Position numbers and translations under genes: made by a program. Under the pieces are notes generated by a model. That model was not told the origin of the DNA and made no database searches. It saw nothing but the letters and a program-made list of their open reading frames with translations. Below are positions 16,804-25,973 of a stretch of 64,000 nt of DNA, piece after piece. Within the stretch, counting starts at the first letter, position 1. Each line of letters begins with the position of its first letter. Origin of the DNA: Pseudomonas sp. P8_241 (GTDB taxonomy: Bacteria > Pseudomonadota > Gammaproteobacteria > Pseudomonadales > Pseudomonadaceae); the NCBI RefSeq assembly GCF_034008315.1, contig NZ_CP125377.1:3484001-3548000 (forward strand), given 5' to 3'.

Positions 16804-18054
16804 ATGACTCGCTTCCCCCTCCCTCCCCGGGCCCTGCTCGGCGGTGCAATTCTTATCGCCGTCTTCCCTTCAGCGCATGCTGAGAACGGTGGTTTTTTCG
16901 ACGATTCCAAGACCAGCCTGGTCCTGCGAAATTACTATTTCAATCGTGACTTCAATGACCCGGGCGCCAGCAAGAGCAAGATAGAGGAATGGGCCCAGGG
17001 CGCTATTCTCAAGTTCAATTCCGGCTATACCCCTGGCGTGCTCGGCTTTGGCCTGGACGGTATAGCGATGCTTGGCGTCAAGCTCGACAGTGGCCCGCAA
17101 CGCAGCGGTTCGGAGCTGCTGCCGGTGCACGACGACGGTCGCTCCGCCGACGACTACGGGCGCGTTGGAGTGGCCGCGAAAATGCGCCTTTCTGCTACAG
17201 AACTGATGCTCGGCGAGCTCATGCCGGACATACCGTTGCTGCGCTACGATGACGGCCGCCTGCTGCCACAGACCTTTCAGGGCGCCATGCTGGTGTCCCG
17301 CGAGTTCCCGGGGCTGAACCTGCAGGCAGGTCAATACACTGACGTGAGCCTGCGCAATTCCTCAGACATGCAAGACCTCTCCGCCTGGGCGGCGCCCACC
17401 GTCACGTCCGACGGCTTCAACTATATGGGTGCCGAGTACCGCTTCAACGAACAACAAACCCTGGTCGGCGCCTGGCACTCGCAACTTGAAGACATCTACC
17501 AGCAAAGCTACCTGAACCTGCTGCACAAACAGCAGTTCGCTGACTGGACCCTTGGCGCCAACCTGGGTTACTTCATCGACAAGGAAGACGGCAGCGCGCG
17601 TATCGGTAATGTACAAAGCCACACCGCCTACGGGTTGTTCTCGGCCAAACTGGGAGGCCATACCTTGTATCTGGGCCTGCAGAAGGTCAGCGGCGATACC
17701 GGCTGGATGTCGGTGTATGGCAGTAGCGGGCGAACCCTGGGCAACGACATGTTCAACGGTAATTTCAGCAACGCCGACGAACGCTCCTGGCAGGCTCGTT
17801 ATGACTACGACTTCGCTGCCGCCGGCATCCCCGGTTTGCTGCTGATGACGCGCTACGGTCACGGCGAAAACGCTACCACCAAGGCGGGCAGCGATGGCAA
17901 GGAGTGGGAGCGCGACACCGAAGTCAGCTACACCCTGCAAAGTGGCCCGCTGAAGAACCTCAGCGTGCGCCTCAACAACGCCACCAACCGTCGCAGCTTC
18001 AACAGTGACTTCGATCAGACCCGCCTCATCATCAACTACCCCCTGTCACTCTGA
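16804..18054 (+). CDS. OprD-family outer-membrane porin
   Basis: 416 aa, with a signal peptide (about residues 1-26, ending AHA) and the OprD start ENGGFFDDSKTSLVLRNYYFNRDF. The rest is an 18-strand beta-barrel of the specific-porin type, with family segments such as GILKFNSGYTP-like and SGYTPGVLGFGLDGIAMLGV. OpdK of P. aeruginosa, a related porin, carries vanillate, which fits this location between vanK and vanRBA. It acts as the outer-membrane entry for the aromatic acid. Confidence 0.87.
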   Translation: MTRFPLPPRALLGGAILIAVFPSAHAENGGFFDDSKTSLVLRNYYFNRDFNDPGASKSKIEEWAQGAILKFNSGYTPGVLGFGLDGIAMLGVKLDSGPQRSGSELLPVHDDGRSADDYGRVGVAAKMRLSATELMLGELMPDIPLLRYDDGRLLPQTFQGAMLVSREFPGLNLQAGQYTDVSLRNSSDMQDLSAWAAPTVTSDGFNYMGAEYRFNEQQTLVGAWHSQLEDIYQQSYLNLLHKQQFADWTLGANLGYFIDKEDGSARIGNVQSHTAYGLFSAKLGGHTLYLGLQKVSGDTGWMSVYGSSGRTLGNDMFNGNFSNADERSWQARYDYDFAAAGIPGLLLMTRYGHGENATTKAGSDGKEWERDTEVSYTLQSGPLKNLSVRLNNATNRRSFNSDFDQTRLIINYPLSL

Positions 18055-18063
18055 TCTTCCCTC

Positions 18064-18084
18064 CAGGGGCGCCAGTCGCCCCTG
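18064..18084 (+). terminator. Possible terminator after the porin
   Basis: CAGGGGCG and CGCCCCTG form an 8-bp GC-rich stem with a 5-nt loop just after the porin stop. The following sequence is pyrimidine-rich (cagctctccccttcctt) but not a clean U-run. Confidence 0.45.
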
Positions 18085-18140
18085 CAGCTCTCCCCTTCCT
18101 TGCGTTACTATGGCGAATCACCTCTCTGGAAGTCGCCTGC

Positions 18141-18857
18141 ATGAGTAAACCCGGTCAAATGGTGCTGGTTGCACTGCGCAAAATGATTGCCTCGGGCGAG
18201 TTGGCGGCCGGCGAACGGCTGATGGAAATCCCGACAGCCGAACGCTTCGGCGTCTCGCGCATGCCGGTACGCATGGCATTCGTTACCCTTGAGCAGGAAG
18301 GCTTGCTGGTGCGCCATGGCGGACGGGGTTATCAGGTGCGCTCGGTAAGCGCCGACGATATCGCCGGCGCCGTGGAGGTGCGCGGGGTGCTGGAGGGGCT
18401 GGCGGCACGGCAGAGCGCCGAGCGGGGACTGAGCGCGCATGCGCAGACAGCGCTGCACGAATGCCTGGTACAAGGCGATACACTGTTCGACAAAGGCTAC
18501 GTGACGGAAGAAGACCTGGAGGTGTTCCATGACCTCAACATGCGCTTTCATCAGGTGATTGTCGAAAGCAGCGCCAACCCGGCCATCGCCGAAGCCCTGG
18601 CGCGCAACGACCATCGCCCCTTCGCTTCAGTCTCAGCGCTGGCGATCGATCGCCAGGACATGGTGCGCGAGTACCGGCGCTTCAACTTCGCCCACATGCA
18701 ACATCACTCGGTCTTCGACGCGCTGGTCAACCGCCAGGGCGCCCGCGCCGAAGCCATCATGCGCGAACACGCCAATGCGACCCTGCGTTACGCCGAGGTG
18801 TTCGGCGCGACCGGCAGCAGTAGCGTGCAGATGAAAGTGATCGCGCGCGGCGAATAA
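18141..18857 (+). CDS. vanR: GntR-family (FCD) regulator, VanR-like
   Basis: 238 aa. An N-terminal winged helix (about residues 5-70, with ERFGVSRMPVRMAFVTLEQEGLL) and a C-terminal FCD ligand domain (about 80-220) with EVRGVLEGLAAR and FHDLNMRFH. It lies convergent to vanB and beside vanAB and the vanK-like gene, as vanillate repressors do. The GGATCC-centred palindromes before vanA and vanK are its probable operators, released by vanillate. Confidence 0.8.
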   Translation: MSKPGQMVLVALRKMIASGELAAGERLMEIPTAERFGVSRMPVRMAFVTLEQEGLLVRHGGRGYQVRSVSADDIAGAVEVRGVLEGLAARQSAERGLSAHAQTALHECLVQGDTLFDKGYVTEEDLEVFHDLNMRFHQVIVESSANPAIAEALARNDHRPFASVSALAIDRQDMVREYRRFNFAHMQHHSVFDALVNRQGARAEAIMREHANATLRYAEVFGATGSSSVQMKVIARGE

Positions 18858-18865
18858 GCGTTGGT

Positions 18866-19816
18866 TCAGATATCCAGCACCAAGAGTGCCGATTTGGCCC
18901 GCGAACAGCAGGGCGTGAACTGATCATTGGCGGCTTGCTCCTCGTCGGTGAGAAACAGGTCGCGGTGATCAGGCACTCCTTCCAGCACGCGGGTCAGGCA
19001 GGTTCCGCAAACACCCTGCTCACAGGAAATGGCGATCTCGACCCCGTGGCTTTCCAGCACCTGGACCACCGTCTTGTCGGCCGGAATGTCGAACACCTGA
19101 CCGCTACTGCCAAGCTTCACCTGGAACGACCCATCGCTACTCGTATCCACCGGCGCTGCAGCGAAGTATTCACGATGCAACTGCCCATCGCTCCAACCTT
19201 GGGCCTTGGCACTATCGAGCACAAACTGCATAAACCCCGAAGGGCCACAGACATACAGGTGCAAGTCCGGCCCCGGATTGGACAACACCTTAGCGGCATC
19301 CAGACGCGAATCGGCGTCTTCATCGAAATGCAGGTGCACGCGATCAGAAAAGGAAGAACCTTTGAGTCGCTCGACAAAAGCCGCACGGTCAATGGCACGC
19401 ACACAGTAATGCAGTTCGAAATCGGCACCGCTGTCAGCCAGTTGCTCGGCCATGCAGAGAATCGGGGTGATGCCGATACCGCCGGCAAACAACAGGCTGC
19501 GCCGGGCATCCCCCGCCAAAGGGAAGAGGTTGCGCGGCTCGCTGATGTGCAGGCGATCGCCATTGTTGATCTGCTCATGCATGCACTGCGACCCTCCGCG
19601 AGAGGCGGCGTCCTTGAGCACGCCGATCTGGTAGCGATTGCGCTCCCGGGGGTGATTGCACAGTGAGTACTGACGGACCAGTCCGCCGGGCAAGTGCACG
19701 TCAATGTGGGCCCCGGCAGTGAAGGCGGGCAATGTGCCCCCTTGGGCACAGGTCAATTCGTAGCTGCAAATATCCAACGCTTCGTTGTTGCGGGATGTCA
19801 CGACGACTTCAATCAT
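18866..19816 (-). CDS. vanB: Vanillate O-demethylase reductase subunit
   Basis: 316 aa, the usual size of the phthalate dioxygenase reductase family. An N-terminal flavin domain with RQYSLCNHPRERNRYQIGV, an NAD-binding middle (FAGGIGITPILCMAEQL), and a C-terminal plant-type [2Fe-2S] domain with C-x4-C-x2-C (CEQGVCGTC) and a later Cys pair (FTPCCSRA). It passes electrons from NADH to the Rieske oxygenase VanA. It is transcribed after vanA with an 87-bp gap. Confidence 0.92.
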   Translation of the reverse strand: MIEVVVTSRNNEALDICSYELTCAQGGTLPAFTAGAHIDVHLPGGLVRQYSLCNHPRERNRYQIGVLKDAASRGGSQCMHEQINNGDRLHISEPRNLFPLAGDARRSLLFAGGIGITPILCMAEQLADSGADFELHYCVRAIDRAAFVERLKGSSFSDRVHLHFDEDADSRLDAAKVLSNPGPDLHLYVCGPSGFMQFVLDSAKAQGWSDGQLHREYFAAAPVDTSSDGSFQVKLGSSGQVFDIPADKTVVQVLESHGVEIAISCEQGVCGTCLTRVLEGVPDHRDLFLTDEEQAANDQFTPCCSRAKSALLVLDI

Positions 19817-19903
19817 GTCGCACCTTCAAGACCGGCCACCGCAGTGGCCGCGAACAATGGGAATGGGAGTGGACCGGGGTACGTTCGAGGGCGCTCGCCG
19901 TCG

Positions 19904-20962
19904 CTACTTGACCGAGGTAATCAGCTCGACCGCCGGAGACCGCTCACGGGCGATGATGCGCTCCAGCACTCGCCTGGACTGCACGCCACCGGCATCGATG
20001 TTGAGCTTGAGCAAGTTGCGCTGAGGATTGGCCAGCAGGTTTTTCTGCTGCTGCTCAAGCATGTTCAGGTCTTCGCTGAAGATCTTGCCCTGGCCCTCGC
20101 GAATGCTGGCGGTCAGTGCCTCGTCTTGCGGATTGAAGTTGCGTGCCATACCCCAGAAGTACCAGATCGAGGTGTCGGTTTCCGGAGTAATGAAGTCGAC
20201 CACGATGCTCGCGGCCTTGTGCTGCGGCTGCGCGTTGTAACCGCCCTTGCCCGCGTGGGCCACGCCCACTTCGATCAATACGTGACTGGGCGGGCTGAAG
20301 CGGCAGATCTGCCAACGGTCCACCGGCACGTCATCGGCCAGATTGTTACCCCGCAGGGCCATGCGCCAGAACGGCGGCGCCATGATGTTTTCCATGTGCC
20401 GCGCGGTGACCACTTCGTCACCCTCAACGGTGGTGACCGGTGGCGCTTCATCGATCTCTTTCTGGCCGATGCTCGAGGCGTGCACGTAGGTTTCGTGGGT
20501 GAGATCCATCAGGTTATCGATCATCAGGCGATAGTCGCAGCCGATGTGGAACAGTCCACCACCGTAGGCCCACTCATCGCTCACAGCCCATTCCAGATGA
20601 TGGATCAGGGTTGGGTCAGCCTTGTCCTGTTCCCCAGGCCAGACCCAGATAAAACCGTAACGCTCTTCAACCGCGTAGGTCTTGTTGCACGGAAAACCCC
20701 GTACGCGCTGACCTGGCATTTCGACGGTTTTGCCATCACAGCCCATCACCAGGCCGTGGTAGCCACAGACCAGGTTGCCGTTCTCGACATACCCAAGCGA
20801 TAGGGGGGCGCCGCGGTGTGGGCAAAAATCCTCGACGGCGGCAACGCGCCCTTCATGGCCTCGATAGAAAACGATTTTCTCACCGCATATTTGCCGCCCA
20901 AGGGGCTTGTCAGCGATCTCGTCCGGGGTGCAGGCGACATACCAGGTGTTCTTCGGATACAT
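19904..20962 (-). CDS. vanA: Vanillate O-demethylase oxygenase subunit
   Basis: 352 aa. The Rieske [2Fe-2S] ligands are Cys47, His49, Cys66 and His69 in CPHRG and CGYHG. The mononuclear iron region contains DNLMDLTHETYVH. With VanB it demethylates vanillate to protocatechuate and formaldehyde in the cytoplasm. Two GGATCC-centred palindromes lie just upstream (20990-21064), placing it under the VanR-like regulator. Confidence 0.93.
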   Translation of the reverse strand: MYPKNTWYVACTPDEIADKPLGRQICGEKIVFYRGHEGRVAAVEDFCPHRGAPLSLGYVENGNLVCGYHGLVMGCDGKTVEMPGQRVRGFPCNKTYAVEERYGFIWVWPGEQDKADPTLIHHLEWAVSDEWAYGGGLFHIGCDYRLMIDNLMDLTHETYVHASSIGQKEIDEAPPVTTVEGDEVVTARHMENIMAPPFWRMALRGNNLADDVPVDRWQICRFSPPSHVLIEVGVAHAGKGGYNAQPQHKAASIVVDFITPETDTSIWYFWGMARNFNPQDEALTASIREGQGKIFSEDLNMLEQQQKNLLANPQRNLLKLNIDAGGVQSRRVLERIIARERSPAVELITSVK

Positions 20963-21429
20963 GGGGGATCTCCAAGTCAGGCTTGTTTTTATGGATCCAT
21001 TTGAGCGGACATTACCGGGTCAAGTCAAGCTAATCGTAGATGACAGACTATCAATGGATCCATTAATGCAGGCTCAGCCATATCCAACCTTGCGAGTACC
21101 ACGCCTGAGTGAAGTCGTTTCCAGGACCGACGCGGCCTTATTTAAACAACGCTCAAAGAACCGAGAGGATTGACGCTGGCCACTTGGTGACTGACTGGTT
21201 TTCACCGAGAACACAATGTATTGATGTGTCGATATCAGACACGGAGGTGGCGTGATCAGGTAACTGAATCAGCGGAGAAGCCGGGTAAGGTGGCGCATCT
21301 TTTCATCGAGATACCCCCATCGAAATGATGGGTTTGACAAGAACTGCAGCGGTTGAAGAATGCGGTAACAACGATGATCGGTTGCCCCTGTCAATCCGCT
21401 TAAATGTCGACCAGCAGAGAAAAAAACCA
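20963..21429. other. Divergent intergenic region between vanA and the amino-acid permease
   Basis: The 467 bp contain the two VanR-type operators (20990-21064). The rest, about 21070-21429, precedes the amino-acid permease and shows no promoter I can assign with confidence. An in-frame upstream extension of the permease (from 21325) and short ORFs here lack coding support. Confidence 0.6.
20990..21064. promoter_or_regulatory. vanA operator: Two VanR-type operators upstream of vanA
   Basis: TATGGATCCATT at 20990-21001 and AATGGATCCATT at 21053-21064, 63 bp apart or about six helical turns. The second is a perfect 12-bp palindrome. They bracket the region where the minus-strand vanA promoter must lie, a layout that suits repression by looping or by promoter occlusion. 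Confidence 0.7.
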
Positions 21430-22830
21430 ATGATTAGCCCGAACTCCAGGGATTCGAGTGGCCAATTGGCGCAGGGCTTCAAGCCTCGTCACGTAACAAT
21501 GCTGTCAATCGCCGGTATTATCGGCGCCGGTTTGTTCGTTGGCTCAGGGCATGCCATTGCTGCGGCGGGTCCAGCGGTCCTCCTGGCCTATCTATTCTCA
21601 GGCTTGCTCGTCGTTCTGGTCATGCGCATGCTCGGTGAAATGGCGGTAGCCAATCCGGACACGGGCTCGTTCTCCACCTATGCCGACCAGGCCATAGGAC
21701 GCTGGGCCGGTTTTACCATCGGTTGGCTCTATTGGTGGTTCTGGGTCCTGGTGATTCCTATCGAAGCGCTCGCGGCGGGCCATGTGCTCAATCAATGGTT
21801 TCCCCAGATCGATGCCTGGCTGTTCGCCCTGGTGTCGATCATTGCGTTGGTGGTCACCAATCTGTTCAGTGTCTCCAAGTACGGCGAATTCGAATTCTGG
21901 TTCGCCATGGCCAAGGTCGTTGCGATCATAGCTTTCATCGGCGTGGGTTTTGCCGTACTGATGGGCTGGGTTCCCGACCGGGAAGTCAGCGGACTGAGCG
22001 GCCTGATGGCTGAGCACGGTGGCTTTGCTCCCAACGGCCTGTCAGCGGTAGTCGGCGCCTTCATCACCATCATGTTCAGCTTCATCGGTACGGAAGCGGT
22101 CACCATCGCGGCGGCCGAATCCAATAATCCCGCCCAGAACATTGCAAAGGCAACGCGCTCGGTGATCTGGCGCATCGGGGTGTTTTACCTGCTGTCGATT
22201 TTCGTGGTCATCTCCGTGGTGCCCTGGAATGATCCGTTGCTGGCCTCGGTAGGCTCTTATCAGCGGGCCCTGGAAATCATGAACATTGCTCATGCCAAGT
22301 TCATGGTCGACGTAGTCGTTCTGATTGCCGTGGCCAGTTGCATGAACTCCTCGATCTACATTGCCTCGCGCATGTTGTTTTCACTGGGCCGACGTGGCGA
22401 TGCGCCGAAGGGGCTGAAGGTGACCTCCTCGGAAGGGGTACCACGGGCGGCCGTCATCGCCAGCACGGTGCTGGGCGCGGCGATCACCGTGTGGAGCTAC
22501 TTCATGCCCGCCGGGCTGTTTGAGTTCCTGCTGGCCAGCTCCGGCGCGATTGCCTTGCTGGTGTACCTGGCCATTGCGGTTTCGCAGCTGCGCATGCGCC
22601 GGATATTACGTCGGCAGAACGTCGAGCTGACCTTTCGCATGTGGCTGTTTCCATGGCTGACATGGCTGGTGATCGTGTTCATTTGCGCAGCGCTGGCGGT
22701 CATGATGATCACCCCGGAACACCGTACGGAAGTGAGCACGACCATTGGATTGGCGCTGGCGATTTCCTTTATTGGTCTTGTGACGTCGCGTCACCCTGCC
22801 CAGGCGGCGAGGGTTACGTCAGTGGGATAA
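21430..22830 (+). CDS. Amino-acid permease, GabP-like APC family
   Basis: 466 aa from the ATG at 21430, the same length as E. coli GabP; the longer frame from 21325 adds 35 residues without membrane or family character. It begins with LAQGFKPRHVTMLSIAGIIGAGLFVGSG, the characteristic first segment of the amino-acid transporter family, and has about 12 membrane segments. A GABA or related amino-acid substrate is likely. A class V aminotransferase gene follows 155 bp downstream, suggesting uptake then deamination. Confidence 0.85.
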   Translation: MISPNSRDSSGQLAQGFKPRHVTMLSIAGIIGAGLFVGSGHAIAAAGPAVLLAYLFSGLLVVLVMRMLGEMAVANPDTGSFSTYADQAIGRWAGFTIGWLYWWFWVLVIPIEALAAGHVLNQWFPQIDAWLFALVSIIALVVTNLFSVSKYGEFEFWFAMAKVVAIIAFIGVGFAVLMGWVPDREVSGLSGLMAEHGGFAPNGLSAVVGAFITIMFSFIGTEAVTIAAAESNNPAQNIAKATRSVIWRIGVFYLLSIFVVISVVPWNDPLLASVGSYQRALEIMNIAHAKFMVDVVVLIAVASCMNSSIYIASRMLFSLGRRGDAPKGLKVTSSEGVPRAAVIASTVLGAAITVWSYFMPAGLFEFLLASSGAIALLVYLAIAVSQLRMRRILRRQNVELTFRMWLFPWLTWLVIVFICAALAVMMITPEHRTEVSTTIGLALAISFIGLVTSRHPAQAARVTSVG

Positions 22831-22985
22831 AAACCAGGGAGGTATTTGCGTCGAACCTGAAACTCCCCCACAGGTGATGCCCGCCACTCGACAGAAGTCG
22901 CAATTCAATCCCGAGCAATCTTGTCATTTGCCAAGGCTTAGGGCAGGGTCGATACCACTGACATCTCTGCCAAAGGAGTCACTCC

Positions 22986-24119
22986 ATGTCAAAGCTATAT
23001 CCCGGTATCGATCCTGAGGGGCTGGTCGAGTACTCAGTGGTCTACACCGACCGCTCGCTCAACCACATGTCGCAGTCATTCCAAGCCGTGATGAGGAACA
23101 TTTCCACAACCCTGAAACAGGTCTACAACGCCCAGGCTGTCGCGGTGGTCCCGGGCAGCGGCACATTTGGCATGGAGGCGGTGGCACGACAGTTTGCCAC
23201 CGACCAGCAATGTCTGGTGATACGCAACGGCTGGTTCAGTTATCGCTGGAGCCAGATCCTGGAGATGGGCAATATCCCGGCGGCCACTACGGTGCTCAAA
23301 GCCCGACCGGTCGACACGGGTCGACAAGCTGCCTACGCCCCACCGCCTCTGGACGACGTGCTGGCAGCCATTGAGGCTTCGAGGCCGCAGATTGTCTTCG
23401 CCCCCCACGTTGAAACCTCATCAGGGATCATCCTGCCCGACGACTACCTGCGGGCCGTCGGCGACGCCGTGCATGCGGTAGGTGGCCTGTTCGTACTGGA
23501 CTGCATCGCCTCAGGCACGCTTTGGGTTGATATGCAAAAATGCGCAGTCGACCTGCTGATCAGCGCACCGCAGAAAGGCTGGAGCGCCTCCCCTTGCTGC
23601 GCCCTGGTGATGTTCAGTTCTTTGGCCCTCGAGCGCATCGAGCAGACGCAGAGCAGCAGCTTCGCCTGCGACCTGAAAAAGTGGCTTCAGATCATGCAGG
23701 CCTACGAACAGGGCGGACACGCCTACCATGCGACCATGCCCAGCGATTCCCTCGCGCGGTTCAACGAAGTGATGAAAGAGACGCAAGCCTACGGTTTCGA
23801 CAGGGTCCGCGGTGAACAACAGGCCCTGGGCGATCGGGTGCGCGCAATGTTGACCGGCAAAGGCATTAAAAGCGTGGCCGCAGCCGGCTTTCAGGCCCCT
23901 GGCGTAGTGGTGAGCTACACCGATGATGCCGACATCAAGAGCGGCAAGAAATTTGCCAACCACGGCCTGCAGATCGCCGCCGGAGTGCCGTTGCAATGCG
24001 ACGAGCCGGCCGACTTCCAGACGTTCCGCATCGGTCTGTTCGGGCTCGAAAAGCTGCACAATATCGAGCGCACGGTCAGCACCCTAGAGCAGGCGCTCGA
24101 CGAAGTGATGGTTAACTAA
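22986..24119 (+). CDS. Class V aminotransferase, alanine-glyoxylate aminotransferase type
   Basis: 377 aa. PLP enzyme of fold type I; the Schiff-base Lys is Lys197 in SAPQKGWSASP, and VVPGSGTFGMEA supplies the phosphate-binding loop. It belongs to the group of alanine-glyoxylate, serine-pyruvate and related aminotransferases. The upstream permease suggests that it acts on an imported amino acid or amine. Exact substrate unknown. Confidence 0.82.
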   Translation: MSKLYPGIDPEGLVEYSVVYTDRSLNHMSQSFQAVMRNISTTLKQVYNAQAVAVVPGSGTFGMEAVARQFATDQQCLVIRNGWFSYRWSQILEMGNIPAATTVLKARPVDTGRQAAYAPPPLDDVLAAIEASRPQIVFAPHVETSSGIILPDDYLRAVGDAVHAVGGLFVLDCIASGTLWVDMQKCAVDLLISAPQKGWSASPCCALVMFSSLALERIEQTQSSSFACDLKKWLQIMQAYEQGGHAYHATMPSDSLARFNEVMKETQAYGFDRVRGEQQALGDRVRAMLTGKGIKSVAAAGFQAPGVVVSYTDDADIKSGKKFANHGLQIAAGVPLQCDEPADFQTFRIGLFGLEKLHNIERTVSTLEQALDEVMVN

Positions 24120-24260
24120 GCCCTCAGCGTGCCCGCAGCACAGACCGAACCGGTGAATACTCGGAAGGTATCTTGCCCGGGCACTGCCGACCCTAGCCGC
24201 ATTCAAGAAGGAATTCCCAAATACGGCTTGCACGGGCGGATGATCGGCGGCGGTAGGCCG

Positions 24261-24635
24261 CTAGTTGCCCCGCCCTCCTCCAAACGACCACTCATCGCTG
24301 GCCGTCGTGGTGATAACCACCATGACATCCTCTGCGCTCAGTCCCGTCGCCCGTCCCAACCTCTCGACCAGATCGCGGTAAAAAAGCTGTTTCGTCTCAA
24401 CACTTCGAGGGCGACCAGCGGTAATCGCGATCAGCACAAAGTCATGGCTACGCGGCCCACCCAGATAGTGGGGATCAAATATCAGCTCGCCGACCGCATG
24501 CTGGTCAAAGGCCTGGAAACGATCTGTCTTCGGCACTTCGAAGCTCTCGACCAAGGCGTCGTGCAGTCCCTCGGACAATGCCTGTAGATACTCGGGCGAC
24601 TTCCCCCGGTGCAGTGAAATGCGTGCAAATGGCAT
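24261..24635 (-). CDS. Tautomerase-superfamily protein, malonate semialdehyde decarboxylase-like
   Basis: 124 aa starting at ATG 24635 so that Pro follows the initiator Met; AGGAG lies nine bases upstream. It lines up with malonate semialdehyde decarboxylase (MSAD): Pro1, Asp37 in TDRFQ against NDRYQ, a paired Arg in GRPRS against SRPRS (Arg74/Arg76 here through one extra residue), and DEWSFGGGRG against ADWSFGRGRA near the end. All four residue types used by MSAD are present. Its partner is the CMD gene 6 bp upstream in the same operon. The physiological substrate is unknown. Confidence 0.8.
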   Translation of the reverse strand: MPFARISLHRGKSPEYLQALSEGLHDALVESFEVPKTDRFQAFDQHAVGELIFDPHYLGGPRSHDFVLIAITAGRPRSVETKQLFYRDLVERLGRATGLSAEDVMVVITTTASDEWSFGGGRGN

Positions 24636-24641
24636 CAACGA

Positions 24642-24977
24642 TTACTCCTGACAATTTGAAGGGCAAGCCTGTAGCTCACTGAGCAGATTCAGCGCCGAGG
24701 CGGCTGTCGGCCAACCTGAGTAAAACGCCAGATGGGTAATGACTTCAGCCAGTTCATCGACACACAAACCGTTATCCAGTGCGCGTTTCAAATGAAAGGG
24801 CAGTTGCTCCAGACGGTACATCGCCACCAGCGCGGCCACCGTTGCCAGACTGCGTTCTCGGGGCTTCAATTGAGTCCGGGTCCACATGTCGCCAAACAAT
24901 ATGTTGTCGGTGAGTTCGGCAAACTTCTGCGGGTAGTTGCTGAGGTTTTCTCGCCCCGTGACCGTCGATGCACTCAT
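24642..24977 (-). CDS. Carboxymuconolactone decarboxylase family protein
   Basis: 111 aa from the ATG at 24977, preceded by AGAGGG; a longer frame to 25064 would overlap the regulatory gap. The region DMWTRTQLKPRERSLATVAALVAM followed by ELAEVITHLAFYSGWPTAASAL is typical of the CMD/AhpD-like family. The catalytic Cys pair of AhpD is absent. It is divergent from a LysR gene 108 bp away and just upstream of the tautomerase gene. Confidence 0.85.
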   Translation of the reverse strand: MSASTVTGRENLSNYPQKFAELTDNILFGDMWTRTQLKPRERSLATVAALVAMYRLEQLPFHLKRALDNGLCVDELAEVITHLAFYSGWPTAASALNLLSELQACPSNCQE

Positions 24978-25085
24978 GTTGTTTTTCCCTCTGATATCCA
25001 AATGACTGAGGAAAACTAACAAGTCGCAACCATTCCGAATATCAGATTTAATAGCATCAATCATCCTGATTTAGTGGACTATTGA

Positions 25086-25973
25086 ATGCGCCGCCCTACC
25101 TTCGATCTTGACGTACTGCGCACCTTCGTCACCGGCGTGGACTACAACAGTTTTGCCAAAGCAGCGGATCGGCTCGGTCGGTCGACGTCTGCCGTGAGCG
25201 CTCAATTGAAGAAGCTCGAGGAGCAGGTCGGTACGCCGGTACTGGCCAAATCCGGTCGCGGGCTGGTCTTGACCCCCATGGGGGAAACACTGCTCAGCCA
25301 TGCCCGCCGGTTGCTGGAACTGAACGACGGCATTTTCCAGACGCTGCACGAAAACCAGACCGCCGGGACCCTACGCCTCGGGCTACAGGAGGACTTCGGG
25401 GAACATTTCCTTAGCGATATTCTGCGACGCTTCGTCCAGACTTATCCAAGAGTGAATCTCGAAGTCCGAATCGCCCGTAACGCCGAACTGCTTGCTCTGG
25501 TCGAAAGTGCAGATCTGGACCTGGCGCTGACCTGGGACACCGGGCACATGTCACCCTATGCCACGCGCTTGGGCGAAACCCGGATGCACTGGATCGGGGC
25601 CCGCGATACGCCATTGTTGACTGCCCTTGATGACTCACCGCTGCCATTGATCATGTTCGACGCGCCTTGCGTATTGCGCAGCGTCGCCACCCAGGCGCTG
25701 GATGCCGCGCAGATACCCTGGCGAATTGCCCTGACCAGCCCCAGCGTCGCTGGTCTCTGGGCGGCCGTCGCCGCCGGATTGGGCCTGACGCTGCGCCCCC
25801 GAATCGGACTGCCGAGCCATCTCACCGTCGTTTCTGGCCTGCCACCCGTGCCAAGCCTTGGCTATATGCTGCACAGCGCAGGCGACGAGCAGACACCTGC
25901 CACCCGAGTTTTGGCTGGATTGATCAAAACGAGCCTGGAAGAACAGGCATTGCGTTTCACGATGACGAAATAA
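25086..25973 (+). CDS. LysR-family transcriptional regulator
   Basis: 295 aa. The N-terminal helix-turn-helix lies at about residues 5-65 (FAKAADRLGRSTSAVSAQLKKLEEQVG), followed by a LysR substrate domain. It is divergent from the CMD-tautomerase operon and probably controls it. The effector is unknown. Confidence 0.9.
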   Translation: MRRPTFDLDVLRTFVTGVDYNSFAKAADRLGRSTSAVSAQLKKLEEQVGTPVLAKSGRGLVLTPMGETLLSHARRLLELNDGIFQTLHENQTAGTLRLGLQEDFGEHFLSDILRRFVQTYPRVNLEVRIARNAELLALVESADLDLALTWDTGHMSPYATRLGETRMHWIGARDTPLLTALDDSPLPLIMFDAPCVLRSVATQALDAAQIPWRIALTSPSVAGLWAAVAAGLGLTLRPRIGLPSHLTVVSGLPPVPSLGYMLHSAGDEQTPATRVLAGLIKTSLEEQALRFTMTK

